A DNA stretch of 33,640 bases from an uncultured Clostridia bacterium. GTDB taxonomy: Bacteria; Bacillota; Clostridia; Lachnospirales; Anaerotignaceae. The stretch spans positions 1-33,640 of the forward strand of contig CAJUJJ010000028.1 of the NCBI GenBank assembly GCA_910586765.1. The letters are read 5' to 3'. Below, one piece after another: positions 1 through 5,990 of the stretch (positions within the stretch are counted from its first letter, which is position 1; each line of letters starts with the position of its first letter). The notes beneath the pieces were generated by a model. It saw only the letters and a list, made by a program, of their open reading frames with translations. It had not been told where the DNA came from and ran no database searches. Made by a program: the position numbers and the translations under genes.

Positions 1-45
1 TTCAGATTTTCAGCCAACTTTCTAGCATATAAATCCAAATAATAA

Positions 46-570
46 TCAATTTTTTCGTGATATATACCTACTTACTTTTTCCTTTTGTTTCTCTGCAATA
101 TCTGCTGCTTTGTCTACCAATTTACGATATTGCATTGTAGCACTGCCTTTCTTATAATCATTAAAACTCATCATACCTTTTTCTCTTGCTGCCATTTCCT
201 CATTGATTTCATAATATTTTACATTTTTCTGCTTTTCTTCTTTTTTCTCAAAATCAACAGAAATAACATTGTCTGCTGTTGTTTCTATATATTGTGTTTC
301 AATATTTTTTTCTGCTACATATTGTGTTGTTTCTTTTTCTTCTGTTATCATACGATTACTTCCCAACACCAAACACATAGAATATTTTCCGTCAGGATAT
401 ACTATTTCCTCGTTTCCTCTTGTATCTATTTTTCTTCTTTTCATATTGCCATCGCTATCTTTTATTACAAGCATTTTTTCTGTTCTTTTTACTACCTCAA
501 ATTCATATTTACAATCAGAATTACAAGGAGAATAACAATAATACTTTTTTCCTTCTTCAAATCTTGTCAT
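46..570 (-). CDS. Hypothetical prophage protein, 174 aa
   Basis: Not assigned to a named family. The ATG at 570 follows a good ribosome site (AAAGGAGTG, 8 nt upstream). The first ~70 residues are a compact, Cys-containing beta-rich segment (CYSPCNSDCKYEFEVV) followed by a lysine/arginine-rich stretch; the rest is charged and probably helical or disordered. It is the last complete gene of a leftward small-gene operon and overlaps the preceding gene by 14 nt. The C-terminus is suspicious: a second minus-strand frame opens within the last ~15 codons and runs off the window edge with protein-like composition, so the gene may be frameshifted and originally longer. Confidence 0.6.
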   Translation of the reverse strand: MTRFEEGKKYYCYSPCNSDCKYEFEVVKRTEKMLVIKDSDGNMKRRKIDTRGNEEIVYPDGKYSMCLVLGSNRMITEEKETTQYVAEKNIETQYIETTADNVISVDFEKKEEKQKNVKYYEINEEMAAREKGMMSFNDYKKGSATMQYRKLVDKAADIAEKQKEKVSRYISRKN

Positions 571-751
571 GTTTCTTCACTCCTTTTGTTATTTTGCCAA
601 CATTGCATTGAAGTTGTTCTAATACTTCATTCAAATCTTTTTCATCAATATTTGCTGCAATTAAAATGTCTTTTGCTGTATAAATTTCAACACCAGAACT
701 CAACTCGCTTAATATTGCCTGCGTAATCAACTGATTTCTTTTGTCACACAT
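557..751 (-). CDS. Small hypothetical prophage protein, 64 aa
   Basis: A short helical, acidic protein (N-terminus MCDKRNQLITQAIL) with no recognised domain. It lies between two overlapping genes in the leftward operon. The start is uncertain: in-frame candidates are GTG at 784 and ATGs at 763, 757 and 751. I chose 751 because it overlaps the upstream stop codon as ATGTGTGA, which suits translational coupling, and GGTGATGG lies just upstream. The 3' end overlaps the next gene by 14 nt. Confidence 0.5.
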   Translation of the reverse strand: MCDKRNQLITQAILSELSSGVEIYTAKDILIAANIDEKDLNEVLEQLQCNVGKITKGVKKHDKI

Positions 752-950
752 TGCCATCACCATTTTTCCATTTAAAATCTTCACATACTTTTTGATATGC
801 TGTTCTATGTTTTAATTTTGTCTTTACCTTTGTACAACGTCCTGTATTGCAAGGTGTAAATATTTGATGATGTTCATTATAAAAATAGTATTTAGAAAAA
901 TATTGACAGTTACAACAAAGTTTTTCATCTTCTTCAATTATCATTACCAT
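744..950 (-). CDS. Small cysteine-rich prophage protein, 68 aa
   Basis: The ATG at 950 is preferred over the upstream ATG at 977 because TTGGGAG sits 9-10 nt before it. Near the N-terminus a Cys-Cys-X-Cys cluster is followed by aromatic residues, then two further cysteines (PCNTGRC) and a late C. Such spacing could bind a metal ion such as zinc, but this is inference. The protein is basic and soluble. It heads the leftward small-gene cluster 46-950 and may be expressed from a promoter between it and the XRE gene at 1016. Confidence 0.5.
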   Translation of the reverse strand: MVMIIEEDEKLCCNCQYFSKYYFYNEHHQIFTPCNTGRCTKVKTKLKHRTAYQKVCEDFKWKNGDGNV

Positions 951-1015
951 AATAACCACTCCCAATAAAATTGACATTTTGTTTTTTTGATGTACAATAG
1001 TATTAAGTTATTTCT

Positions 1016-1258
1016 TTAAGCCTGATTACTGTTAGGCTTGTCCTCTCCAGCGTTTGCAGACGCTGGAAGGGGAAATAATTCTTCTACTGTTGTATGTAGT
1101 GCTTTCGCTAGTAAAAGTGCAACTTCTACGCTAGGATTTAATAAACCATATTCAATCTTTTGGTAGTGTGTTTCATTAATTCCTACTATTTCTGCTACTT
1201 TTACTTGTGATAAATGTGCTTTTTTTCTATATAATTTTAAATTATTATTTATATTCAC
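1016..1258 (-). CDS. XRE/Cro-type HTH regulator, 80 aa
   Basis: A single-domain DNA-binding protein. Residues ~10-65 form the five-helix XRE fold with the typical Q-x-x-V-A-E-x-x-G core (SQVKVAEIVGINETHYQKIE) and a later LLAKAL helix. I chose the GTG at 1258, which follows AAAGGAGAGG with short spacing; upstream in-frame codons lie inside the operator region. It is transcribed divergently from the XRE genes at 1379 and 1634, and the shared region contains two near-palindromic operators, so it is probably a Cro/CI-like switch protein or autorepressor. The Pro/Ala/Asn-rich tail is encoded by an unusually GC-rich stretch with a 7-bp inverted repeat (1047-1066). Confidence 0.75.
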   Translation of the reverse strand: MNINNNLKLYRKKAHLSQVKVAEIVGINETHYQKIEYGLLNPSVEVALLLAKALHTTVEELFPLPASANAGEDKPNSNQA

Positions 1259-1277
1259 CCTCTCCTTTTTTATTGAA

Positions 1278-1330
1278 CACCTCAAATTTGATGTTCTATG
1301 CTTATATATTATCACCTCAAATTTGATGTG
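1278..1330. promoter_or_regulatory. Pair of XRE operators between divergent genes
   Basis: Two 18-bp near-identical sites, CACCTCAAATTTGATGTT (1278-1295) and CACCTCAAATTTGATGTG (1313-1330), lie 35 bp apart. Each is an almost perfect palindrome (CACnTCAAATTTGAnGTG). The right site covers the -35/-10 spacer of the leftward promoter and the left site covers its early transcribed region. This is the layout expected for a repressor dimer pair controlling a divergent switch; the protein that binds is inferred to be one of the adjacent XRE regulators. Confidence 0.75.
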
Positions 1331-1334
1331 TCAA
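1306..1334 (-). promoter_or_regulatory. Leftward promoter of the XRE gene at 1258
   Basis: On the minus strand a consensus -35 TTGACA (1334-1329) is followed after 17 bp by TAATAT (1311-1306). The upstream operator occupies the spacer, so bound repressor would exclude RNA polymerase. Confidence 0.55.
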
Positions 1335-1378
1335 TAGTTTTTTTAATTATTTTTTTACTATTTTTAGAGGTGGTTAAA

Positions 1379-1603
1379 ATGCTTAGTTTTCCAACAAAAT
1401 TAAAGGAAACTCGAATTAAAACTCAATGTTCACAAAAACAAGTTGCAGAAGGTATTGGTATTTCTGAAACTTTATATCAAAAATACGAATATGGAAAAAC
1501 AAAACCTGCTTATGACGTTATAATCAAATTATGTGATTACTTTGATGTTTCTGCCGATTATTTACTAGGTCGCACTAATAATCCTAATTCTCACAAATCC
1601 TAA
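1379..1603 (+). CDS. XRE-family HTH regulator, 74 aa
   Basis: The XRE domain fills the protein: helix 2-3 core SQKQVAEGIGISETLYQK, then the conserved end DYFDVSADYLLGR found in phage-type repressors. The ATG at 1379 is supported by AGAGGTGG 5-6 nt upstream; an in-frame extension to 1298 would run through the operators and is rejected. A second XRE gene follows 30 nt downstream and shares the D-Y-F-x-V-S-x-D-Y-L-x-G-R end, indicating tandem paralogs. It is probably controlled by the twin operators at 1278-1330. Confidence 0.8.
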   Translation: MLSFPTKLKETRIKTQCSQKQVAEGIGISETLYQKYEYGKTKPAYDVIIKLCDYFDVSADYLLGRTNNPNSHKS

Positions 1604-1633
1604 TTTTTTAATATTTTTTTAGGAGTTGATTAG

Positions 1634-1852
1634 ATGAACTTTTCAGAGCGTATTATACAATTAAAGTTGAATAAAAAATTACTACAAAAAGATATTGCAG
1701 ACGCAATAGGTGTTACAGCTAGAAACTATCAAAGGTATGAAAAAGGTGAACAACAACCAACATTGCCTATTGTTATTAAACTAGCTGACTATTTTAATGT
1801 ATCTATAGACTACCTAGTTGGTCGTACAGACAACCCTAACATTAACAAATAA
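1634..1852 (+). CDS. XRE-family HTH regulator, 72 aa
   Basis: Single XRE domain (core QKDIADAIGVTARNYQRYE, end DYFNVSIDYLVGR) and no effector or peptidase domain. An AGGAG site lies 6 nt before the ATG. It is a paralog of the preceding gene and precedes the hicAB pair by 27 nt, so it may act as regulator for the whole 1379-2342 transcript. Short Asn-rich tails (NPNINK) are common among such regulators. Confidence 0.8.
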   Translation: MNFSERIIQLKLNKKLLQKDIADAIGVTARNYQRYEKGEQQPTLPIVIKLADYFNVSIDYLVGRTDNPNINK

Positions 1853-1879
1853 CCTATTTTACAGAAAGGATATTTTCAA

Positions 1880-2140
1880 ATGAGCCAAATTGAAAAATTA
1901 CTACTCTCTGTTTTAAGTGGTACACAAGATACTAATATAAAATTCTCTGACCTTCAAAAACTACTCACTACACTTCATTTTAGAGAACGTATCAGAGGTG
2001 ACCATTTTATATATACCAGAGTAGGCATTGCTGAAAAAATAAATATTCAACCTATTGGCAATAAAGCAAAACCTTATCAAGTAAAACAAGTACGTAACAT
2101 CATTTTAAAATATCAACTAGGAGATGATATTAATGTATAA
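1880..2140 (+). CDS. hicA: HicA-family mRNA interferase toxin
   Basis: HicA toxins are small dsRBD-fold RNases that cleave mRNA in a ribosome-independent way. The family pattern is visible: an N-terminal helix, then RGDHFIYTR carrying the conserved catalytic histidine (H42), then the central N-I-Q-P-x-G and the final V-R-x-I-I-L-K-Y helix. At 86 aa it is slightly longer than minimal HicA. AGAAAGGATA precedes the ATG. The stop overlaps the start of the next gene (hicB) by 8 nt, the classic toxin-first hicAB order. Confidence 0.85.
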   Translation: MSQIEKLLLSVLSGTQDTNIKFSDLQKLLTTLHFRERIRGDHFIYTRVGIAEKINIQPIGNKAKPYQVKQVRNIILKYQLGDDINV

Positions 2141-2342
2141 CTATGAAGTCATTCTTTATTGGAGCGATATAGACAATGCTTTTATCGCTGAAGTTCCAGA
2201 ACTTCCTGGCTGTATGGCTGATGGTAAAACTCGCTTAGAAGCAATACAAAATGTAGAAGTTATTATCAGCGAATGGATTGAAATTGCCAAAGAAGATGGT
2301 GAAGAAATCCCTACTCCAAAAGGCAAACTCATCTATGCTTAA
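2133..2342 (+). CDS. hicB: HicB-family antitoxin, short form
   Basis: Antitoxin partner of HicA. The partial RNase H fold signature is clear: Y-x-x-x-x-x-W-x-D-x-D-x-A-F, then the hallmark EVPELPGC and a DGKTRLEA helix. The ATG at 2133 is preferred over 2124 because GGAG is then about 8 nt upstream rather than directly adjoining. At 69 aa it lacks the C-terminal DNA-binding domain of long HicB forms, so autoregulation may rest on the neighbouring XRE proteins (inference). Confidence 0.88.
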   Translation: MYNYEVILYWSDIDNAFIAEVPELPGCMADGKTRLEAIQNVEVIISEWIEIAKEDGEEIPTPKGKLIYA

Positions 2343-2347
2343 CATTG

Positions 2348-2683
2348 TTATTTAGGGCTGTCATTTGCTTTGGCAGCCTTTTCATTTTGAAAACAATCAT
2401 TGATTGCAATACATCTAGGTGTTGTTGAAGTAGCTTTTTCTGTTTCAACTAAAATAGATTTAGATATTAAAGATTTTATAATATCGTGCAAATATCTTTT
2501 ACTTATATTAGTTGCTTTTTGAATATCACCAACAGACATTTTACATTCTGTAACACGCTTTCCATATGTATTCCTTGCGATACAAAGTACAACTTTTATT
2601 TCCGCAGCGTTCAAATCAGAACACATAATATATTCTAATAATTCATTTGGAAACTTTGCATAAACATAATTATTTTTATTCAT
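2348..2683 (-). CDS. Phage replication protein O N-terminal-like protein
   Basis: The whole protein resembles the winged-helix N-terminal domain of phage replication initiator O: N-Y-x-x-x-P-N-E-L-L-E, then L-N-x-x-E-I-K-V-V-L-x-I-A-R-x-T-Y-G, then a helix-turn-helix ending in I-S-K-R-Y-L-H-D-I-I-K-S-L. At 111 aa it lacks the C-terminal partner-binding region of full O proteins. A ribosome site AAGAGGTAG precedes the ATG. It is the last gene of the leftward early operon, 15 nt after rha, and runs convergently into hicB only 6 bp away. Confidence 0.7.
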   Translation of the reverse strand: MNKNNYVYAKFPNELLEYIMCSDLNAAEIKVVLCIARNTYGKRVTECKMSVGDIQKATNISKRYLHDIIKSLISKSILVETEKATSTTPRCIAINDCFQNEKAAKANDSPK

Positions 2684-2698
2684 ATTTTCTACCTCTTT

Positions 2699-3361
2699 TT
2701 ATGCTATTTTCTCTAAATAAGCTATGTACTTAAACTGTTCTATTCTTTCCTTGCAAGACTTGTATATCTCCTTATAATAGGCTTGCTGCTGCAATCCTTC
2801 TTGTATCACGTGGTTTATAATATTTTCTATCAGTATCAAATTATTGAGCTGATTAGTTGTTGCAGTATCTCTTTGATTGCTGTCTATCCTTACTGCCTTG
2901 TTTGCTAAATTACTAAATGTAATATAGTATTTTTCAGCATTTTTACTGCCATTTTCTTTGGCATAAGTAACTAATGCTTTTATCTCATCTGTTTCTTTTA
3001 ACCTGTTTGCTTTTGCTTCTATTCTGGTGTTTTGCCATAGTGCAGTTTGCTTTTCTAGCAATATCTGCCTCATTTGATAAAACTGTTTTACAAGTTCAAG
3101 TTTAAATGCAACAACAATTTTACTATTTTTCAATAATGTCATTAAAAAGGTTGCCTGTTGCTCATTCAATAAATAATATTTTTCTGGTCTGCCTCCTGTA
3201 CTTTTGCGTTTTAAAAACGCTAAAGTACCCAATGATTTTAATTCATCTTGATAATCTGTAATTGTTTGTTTAATACTTTTATGTTCATTTCCTGTACCTT
3301 CTGCAATCACTAAACTTGTTGTAAATACATCATTGTTTTTTAATAGTATTAACTCATTCAT
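2699..3361 (-). CDS. Rha-family phage regulatory protein
   Basis: The N-terminal ~95 residues carry the phage pRha signature: V-x-T-T-S-L-V-I-A-E, then N-E-H-K-S-I-x-x-x-I, then G-G-R-P-E-K-Y-Y-L-L-N-E-Q-Q-A-T-F-L-M-T. The remaining ~120 residues are a long, lysine-rich helical tail of the kind often paired with the Rha domain. The ATG at 3361 is chosen over 3391 because GAAGGAAAG sits ~8 nt upstream and it starts 5 nt after the preceding gene's stop. Rha proteins affect lytic growth and host interaction in temperate phages; the exact role here is unknown. Confidence 0.85.
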   Translation of the reverse strand: MNELILLKNNDVFTTSLVIAEGTGNEHKSIKQTITDYQDELKSLGTLAFLKRKSTGGRPEKYYLLNEQQATFLMTLLKNSKIVVAFKLELVKQFYQMRQILLEKQTALWQNTRIEAKANRLKETDEIKALVTYAKENGSKNAEKYYITFSNLANKAVRIDSNQRDTATTNQLNNLILIENIINHVIQEGLQQQAYYKEIYKSCKERIEQFKYIAYLEKIA

Positions 3362-3365
3362 CTGA

Positions 3366-3593
3366 TTACTTTCCTTCGTTTTTGTAACCAATTACTTTTA
3401 TTATTGCAATACACACATGATATATAAAATAAATGATAAGAATAGGAGTACAACACAATGTAAAAAGAAATAATAGTATTGTATTTACATCTTTTGCTGA
3501 TTCCATTTTACATTTTACAAATATTGTAAAACATATTGCAACTGCTATCATAACTACTATCAAAATTCCAACAATTATTTGACTTATTTGCAT
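3366..3593 (-). CDS. Small two-helix membrane protein, 75 aa
   Basis: Two predicted transmembrane segments (residues ~5-27 and ~40-68) are separated by a short charged loop (KCKMESAKD). No family is recognised. AAAGGG lies 8 nt upstream of the ATG. It sits in the early prophage operon between the DUF6906-like gene (5-nt gap) and rha. Small membrane proteins at this position often act in exclusion or host interference, but nothing in the sequence proves that. Confidence 0.65.
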   Translation of the reverse strand: MQISQIIVGILIVVMIAVAICFTIFVKCKMESAKDVNTILLFLFTLCCTPILIIYFIYHVCIAIIKVIGYKNEGK

Positions 3594-3597
3594 AATG

Positions 3598-3750
3598 TTA
3601 TCCCTTTCTAATTGTTCTGTACTTGTCTGAATATCTATGCTTTATCACCATTTCCTGTAATGTATCTTTACACACAAGCCAATTCTCATTATTCAGATTT
3701 TTGCTTTTTAGAAACAGTTTTTGTTTCTTTGTTGGTCTTTTGCCTTGCAC
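3598..3750 (-). CDS. DUF6906-like microprotein, 50 aa
   Basis: A GTG start at 3750 follows AAAGGTGAG by 3-5 nt. The protein begins QGKRPTKKQKLFLKS and continues with N-x-x-N-W-L-V-x-K-D-T and V-I-x-H-R-Y, which matches my memory of the short basic DUF6906 proteins common in Firmicutes prophages (K-R-P-T-x-x-x-K followed by N-W-L-V-x-K-D). No function is established. It overlaps the 3' end of the ORF at 3708-3878 by 43 nt in another frame and lies 5 nt upstream of the membrane protein gene, consistent with coupled translation. Confidence 0.7.
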   Translation of the reverse strand: MQGKRPTKKQKLFLKSKNLNNENWLVCKDTLQEMVIKHRYSDKYRTIRKG

Positions 3751-3878
3751 AATCTCACCTTTTTTGTCAACACTACTTGTCCATATTGGAAGCTTTCTTT
3801 GACTTTACCTCTTTTATATTTCATTTCTGCTATAAATACATAAGGATATAATGCAATGATTTTTCCTGTCAGTATCAT
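3708..3878 (-). CDS. Possible small prophage protein, 56 aa
   Basis: An open frame from an ATG at 3878 with AAGGAAGTG 9 nt upstream. The first ~40 residues look protein-like (hydrophobic IIALYPYVFIAE, then basic KYKRGKVKESFQYGQVV); the last ~16 are low complexity where the frame overlaps the DUF6906-like gene. No family is recognised. The same frame is open upstream to about 4000 but without a start codon, so the segment 3879-3998 may be a gene relic. Confidence 0.4.
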   Translation of the reverse strand: MILTGKIIALYPYVFIAEMKYKRGKVKESFQYGQVVLTKKVRLCKAKDQQRNKNCF

Positions 3879-3998
3879 TTTTACAGCACTTCCTTGTGCT
3901 CTTTTTAAAGGTAAGCCTATAATACATTTAGTTGATAGAGCAACAGATACTATTATCAGCGAAGACAGTTCAATAGTCTTTTTAAATGATTTTATTTA

Positions 3999-4331
3999 TT
4001 ACTTTGATGTTGCTTTTGCTTTTGATGGCTTAGAACTTGAAGAACAAATGAGGAATTGTCTAACTTCTTTTGAAGAACAAAACAAGCAACGTTTACAACT
4101 ACTAAATTCTTGCCTTAACTCCAATTCATAATTTGGTGGTGATAACATAAGTATTGGAGGATTGATAGCCTTACCGCACATCTCATCAATATATTCTGGT
4201 GGTTTACTAAGTTCTTCCTTTAATACTTTGTCTATCTCAATTAGAATTTCCGCTTCTTTTTGAGATAGATTTTTTTTTGAGTAAATTACTTTTTTTCCTA
4301 GTTTTATGATTACTTCAAATTTTCTTCTCAT
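3999..4331 (-). CDS. Hypothetical early prophage protein, 110 aa
   Basis: First gene of the leftward early operon. The ATG at 4331 has a near-perfect ribosome site (AAAGGAGGTGAAC), which rejects the upstream start at 4427 that would lie across the promoter. Residues 1-45 are basic and helical (MRRKFEVIIKLGKKVIY, then an acidic helix ending in EELSKPP). The C-terminal ~35 residues are Ser/Cys/Lys-rich and look unlike the rest, so the true end may have been altered by a frameshift. No family is assigned. Confidence 0.6.
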   Translation of the reverse strand: MRRKFEVIIKLGKKVIYSKKNLSQKEAEILIEIDKVLKEELSKPPEYIDEMCGKAINPPILMLSPPNYELELRQEFSSCKRCLFCSSKEVRQFLICSSSSKPSKAKATSK

Positions 4332-4382
4332 AATTAAGTTCACCTCCTTTTCACTGTCTACTATGTTTTTGTTATAATTTGT

Positions 4383-4410
4383 GTTAAAATGTAACTGTGT
4401 TACTTTTAAC
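4383..4410. promoter_or_regulatory. Palindromic operator at the early leftward promoter
   Basis: An inverted repeat GTTAAAATGTAAC / GTTACTTTTAAC with a 3-bp centre (one bulged base) lies just downstream of the expected transcription start (~4412) of the leftward early operon. Its symmetry fits a repressor dimer site; the XRE repressor at 4503 is the likely binder. Confidence 0.6.
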
Positions 4411-4418
4411 TTGGTTTT

Positions 4419-4470
4419 ATTATACATTCCTAAAGTGCATTTGTCAATAGTTTTTTTGCACTTTTAGAAT
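4419..4470. promoter_or_regulatory. Divergent, overlapping prophage promoters
   Basis: Leftward: TTGACA (4447-4442), 17 bp, TATAAT (4424-4419), a full consensus promoter. Rightward: TTGTCA (4441-4446), 18 bp, TAGAAT (4465-4470), reading into the repressor at 4503. The -35 boxes occupy the same bases on opposite strands, so only one promoter can be used at a time. A second inverted repeat, CTAAAGTGCA (4430-4439) with TGCACTTTTAG (4458-4468), brackets the shared -35. This is the genetic switch of the element. Confidence 0.75.
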
Positions 4471-4502
4471 ATTTTTTAAAGAAGATAAAAGGAGGATTAA
4501 TA

Positions 4503-4928
4503 ATGTTTTATGAAAGGCTTAAATTATTATGTGCAGAAAAAGGAATTAAACTGACAAACTTAATTCAAGAGTTAGGAATGAGTAGTGGAAATATGAATAA
4601 ATGGAAAAATGGAGTTGTTCCTAAAGGAAATACTCTTTCTAAATTAGCAGATTACTTTAATGTTTCTGTAGATTATTTAATAGGAAAAACTGATGAACAA
4701 ACAAATATTTACCACACAAATAATATCAATAGTAATTTCGTACAAGGTAATAATAGTGGCTCTATTTCTATCAAAAACATAGAGCAGAAACCAAAAGAAA
4801 TACAACAAAACAACCTATCTAAAGAGGAAATTGGAATATTAAATGTATATCGTTCACTAGATATTCGTGATAGAGCAAAATTTATGAACTTCGTTTTTGA
4901 TATGGAAGATAAGGCTACTAAAGCATAA
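4503..4928 (+). CDS. CI-like XRE repressor, 141 aa
   Basis: N-terminal XRE domain (residues ~5-62) with the ending DYFNVSVDYLIGK, an Asn/Gln/Ser-rich linker (~63-98), and a C-terminal helical region of about 40 residues ending FVFDMEDKATKA. There is no LexA-type peptidase domain, so induction is probably not by self-cleavage. AAAGGAGG precedes the ATG by 7 nt. It is divergent from the early operon over a shared promoter and is the best candidate for the lysogeny repressor. The last ~16 codons are duplicated in diverged form at 5653-5703. Confidence 0.8.
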   Translation: MFYERLKLLCAEKGIKLTNLIQELGMSSGNMNKWKNGVVPKGNTLSKLADYFNVSVDYLIGKTDEQTNIYHTNNINSNFVQGNNSGSISIKNIEQKPKEIQQNNLSKEEIGILNVYRSLDIRDRAKFMNFVFDMEDKATKA

Positions 4929-4932
4929 AATA
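4878..4932 (+). repeat. Cassette boundary repeat A, copy 1
   Basis: The 3' end of the repressor gene plus 4 bases. Aligned without gaps to 5653-5707 it matches at about 42 of 55 positions, and most differences are at third codon positions. Confidence 0.7.
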
Positions 4933-4961
4933 ATTATTATAAAGATATTAAAGGGGAAAAT

Positions 4962-5300
4962 ATGAAACGAGAATTTGTTTACGTCCCAACGTTTGAAAAA
5001 AGTTGGAAACAATTAAATCTATCAGAGAAAGAATTAAGAGTATTAGAAAATTTAATTTTGGAGAAACCAAATATAGGGGAAATAATACAAGGGACGGGAG
5101 GATTACGAAAAATGCGTTTTGCTATTGGTAATAGAAGAAAAAGCCATAGTATACGTATTTTATATATAGATTTTTCATATTATGAAAAGACCTATTTTCT
5201 ATTTGCTTATCCTAAGAATGAATTAGAGAATATAACTGACAAACAAAAGCAAATATTTAAAACTATGATTAATATTTTACTTGAAGAATTAAGGAGTTGA
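4962..5300 (+). CDS. RelE/HigB-like toxin (type II)
   Basis: 112 aa with the layout of the HigB-type RelE family: N-terminal F-E-K-S-W-K-Q helix, GGLRKMRFA strand with basic residues, S-x-R-I-L-Y-I-D-F core strand, then LFAYPKNELENIT. Such toxins cleave mRNA on translating ribosomes. AAAGGGGAAA precedes the ATG. The partner antitoxin begins 5 nt after the stop, in the toxin-first order of higBA. Its last 14 codons (KTMINILLEELRS) form boundary repeat B, a nearly identical copy of which lies just before the integrase. Confidence 0.82.
   Translation: MKREFVYVPTFEKSWKQLNLSEKELRVLENLILEKPNIGEIIQGTGGLRKMRFAIGNRRKSHSIRILYIDFSYYEKTYFLFAYPKNELENITDKQKQIFKTMINILLEELRS
5252..5296 (+). repeat. Cassette boundary repeat B, copy 1
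   Basis: The 3' end of the RelE-like toxin gene. It is identical to 6394-6438 at 42 of 45 positions (mismatches at repeat positions 7, 20 and 32). Confidence 0.85.
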
Positions 5301-5305
5301 TTGAT

Positions 5306-5632
5306 ATGACTAATGTATTTGATGAAGCAATAAAGGCATTAGGGGAAGCGATAGAATATGAGAAAGACAATCAGGAGAAAGGACATTCTGTTTTTAGAGA
5401 ACTGAAACCCATTACTCCAGCAAAAGAATATACTGCAGAAGACATAAAACGAATTAGGGAAGAACACAATTATACACAATCCTATTTTGCTGATTTAATT
5501 GGCGTATCTTTAAAATGTGTTCAATCTTGGGAACACAACCAAAGTAAACCTAGTGCATCAGAAAGAAGAATTATAAGGTTAATTGAAAAAGGAGAAGACA
5601 TTTTACAAGTAGCAGAAATTATAAATGTATAA
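5306..5632 (+). CDS. XRE-type antitoxin (HigA/NadS-like)
   Basis: 108 aa. The N-terminal ~45 residues are the toxin-binding type (LGEAIEYEKDNQE then REL), followed by an XRE domain with YTQSYFADLIGVSLKCVQSW and S-K-P-S-A-S-E-R-R-I-I-R-L. This matches the antitoxin that accompanies HigB-type toxins. The ATG at 5306 is chosen over TTG at 5297 because AAGGAG then lies at ~9 nt. It directly follows the toxin gene, so both are co-transcribed. Confidence 0.85.
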   Translation: MTNVFDEAIKALGEAIEYEKDNQEKGHSVFRELKPITPAKEYTAEDIKRIREEHNYTQSYFADLIGVSLKCVQSWEHNQSKPSASERRIIRLIEKGEDILQVAEIINV

Positions 5633-5652
5633 ATAAACTTCATCACAAAACA

Positions 5653-5707
5653 AAACTTATAACTTTTGTTTTTGACATACAAGACCAAGCTACCAAAGCG
5701 TAAAATA
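5653..5707 (+). pseudogene. Relic of a second repressor 3' end (repeat A, copy 2)
   Basis: An in-frame 16-codon fragment ending LITFVFDIQDQATKA-stop matches the last 16 residues of the repressor at 4503 (10 of 16 identical) with mostly synonymous base changes. It has no start and lies between the antitoxin stop and the next ribosome site. It reads as the tail of a different allele of the repressor gene, carried in with the downstream cassette. Confidence 0.7.
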
Positions 5708-5726
5708 GCAAAAAGGAGGAATTTAT

Positions 5727-5990
5727 ATGTCAGTATTAGAAAAAACAATTACTTTATTACAAGAAATGCCTGAAATATCTGTTAAAAAAGTTTATCAATT
5801 TATACAAAATCTGCAATCACAGCAAAATAATGAACTCACAACTATACAAAAAACAACTGAGAATAATCAGTCAAAAGCTTTAGAAAGTTATCAGGCACTT
5901 CAATCGTATATTGGTATACTACCAAAAGATTTTGACTATAAAAAAGAATTGGAGGAAGCGAGGGAAGAAAAATATGGTCGTTTTGATTGA
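5727..5990 (+). CDS. Antitoxin partner of the PIN toxin, 87 aa
   Basis: A small acidic helical protein. The N-terminal half (MSVLEKTITLLQEM, V-K-K-V-Y-Q-F-I-Q-N-L) resembles short DUF2281/VapB-like antitoxins; the C-terminal D-Y-K-K-E-L-E-E-A-R-E-E-K-Y-G is the type of tail that wraps around a PIN toxin. AAAAAGGAGG precedes the ATG. It overlaps the PIN gene start by 17 nt, strong support for a toxin-antitoxin pair. The family name is an inference from pattern and context. Confidence 0.7.
   Translation: MSVLEKTITLLQEMPEISVKKVYQFIQNLQSQQNNELTTIQKTTENNQSKALESYQALQSYIGILPKDFDYKKELEEAREEKYGRFD

Noticed and set aside
85..726. Long plus-strand open frame, rich in Phe, Ile and Cys
   Set aside because: It is the antisense of two overlapping minus-strand genes that have good ribosome sites; composition is that of an AT-rich shadow and no ribosome site precedes it.
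1016..1070. GC-rich inverted repeats at the end of the XRE gene as a possible terminator or recombination site
   Set aside because: The stems are short (6-7 bp) and no U-tract follows; they lie within or at the stop of the coding region, so no functional call is justified.
3612..4131. Two plus-strand frames opposite the early operon
   Set aside because: They lie antisense to the DUF6906-like gene and neighbours, lack ribosome sites, and show no recognisable domain. The second has some protein-like stretches, but not enough to call a gene.
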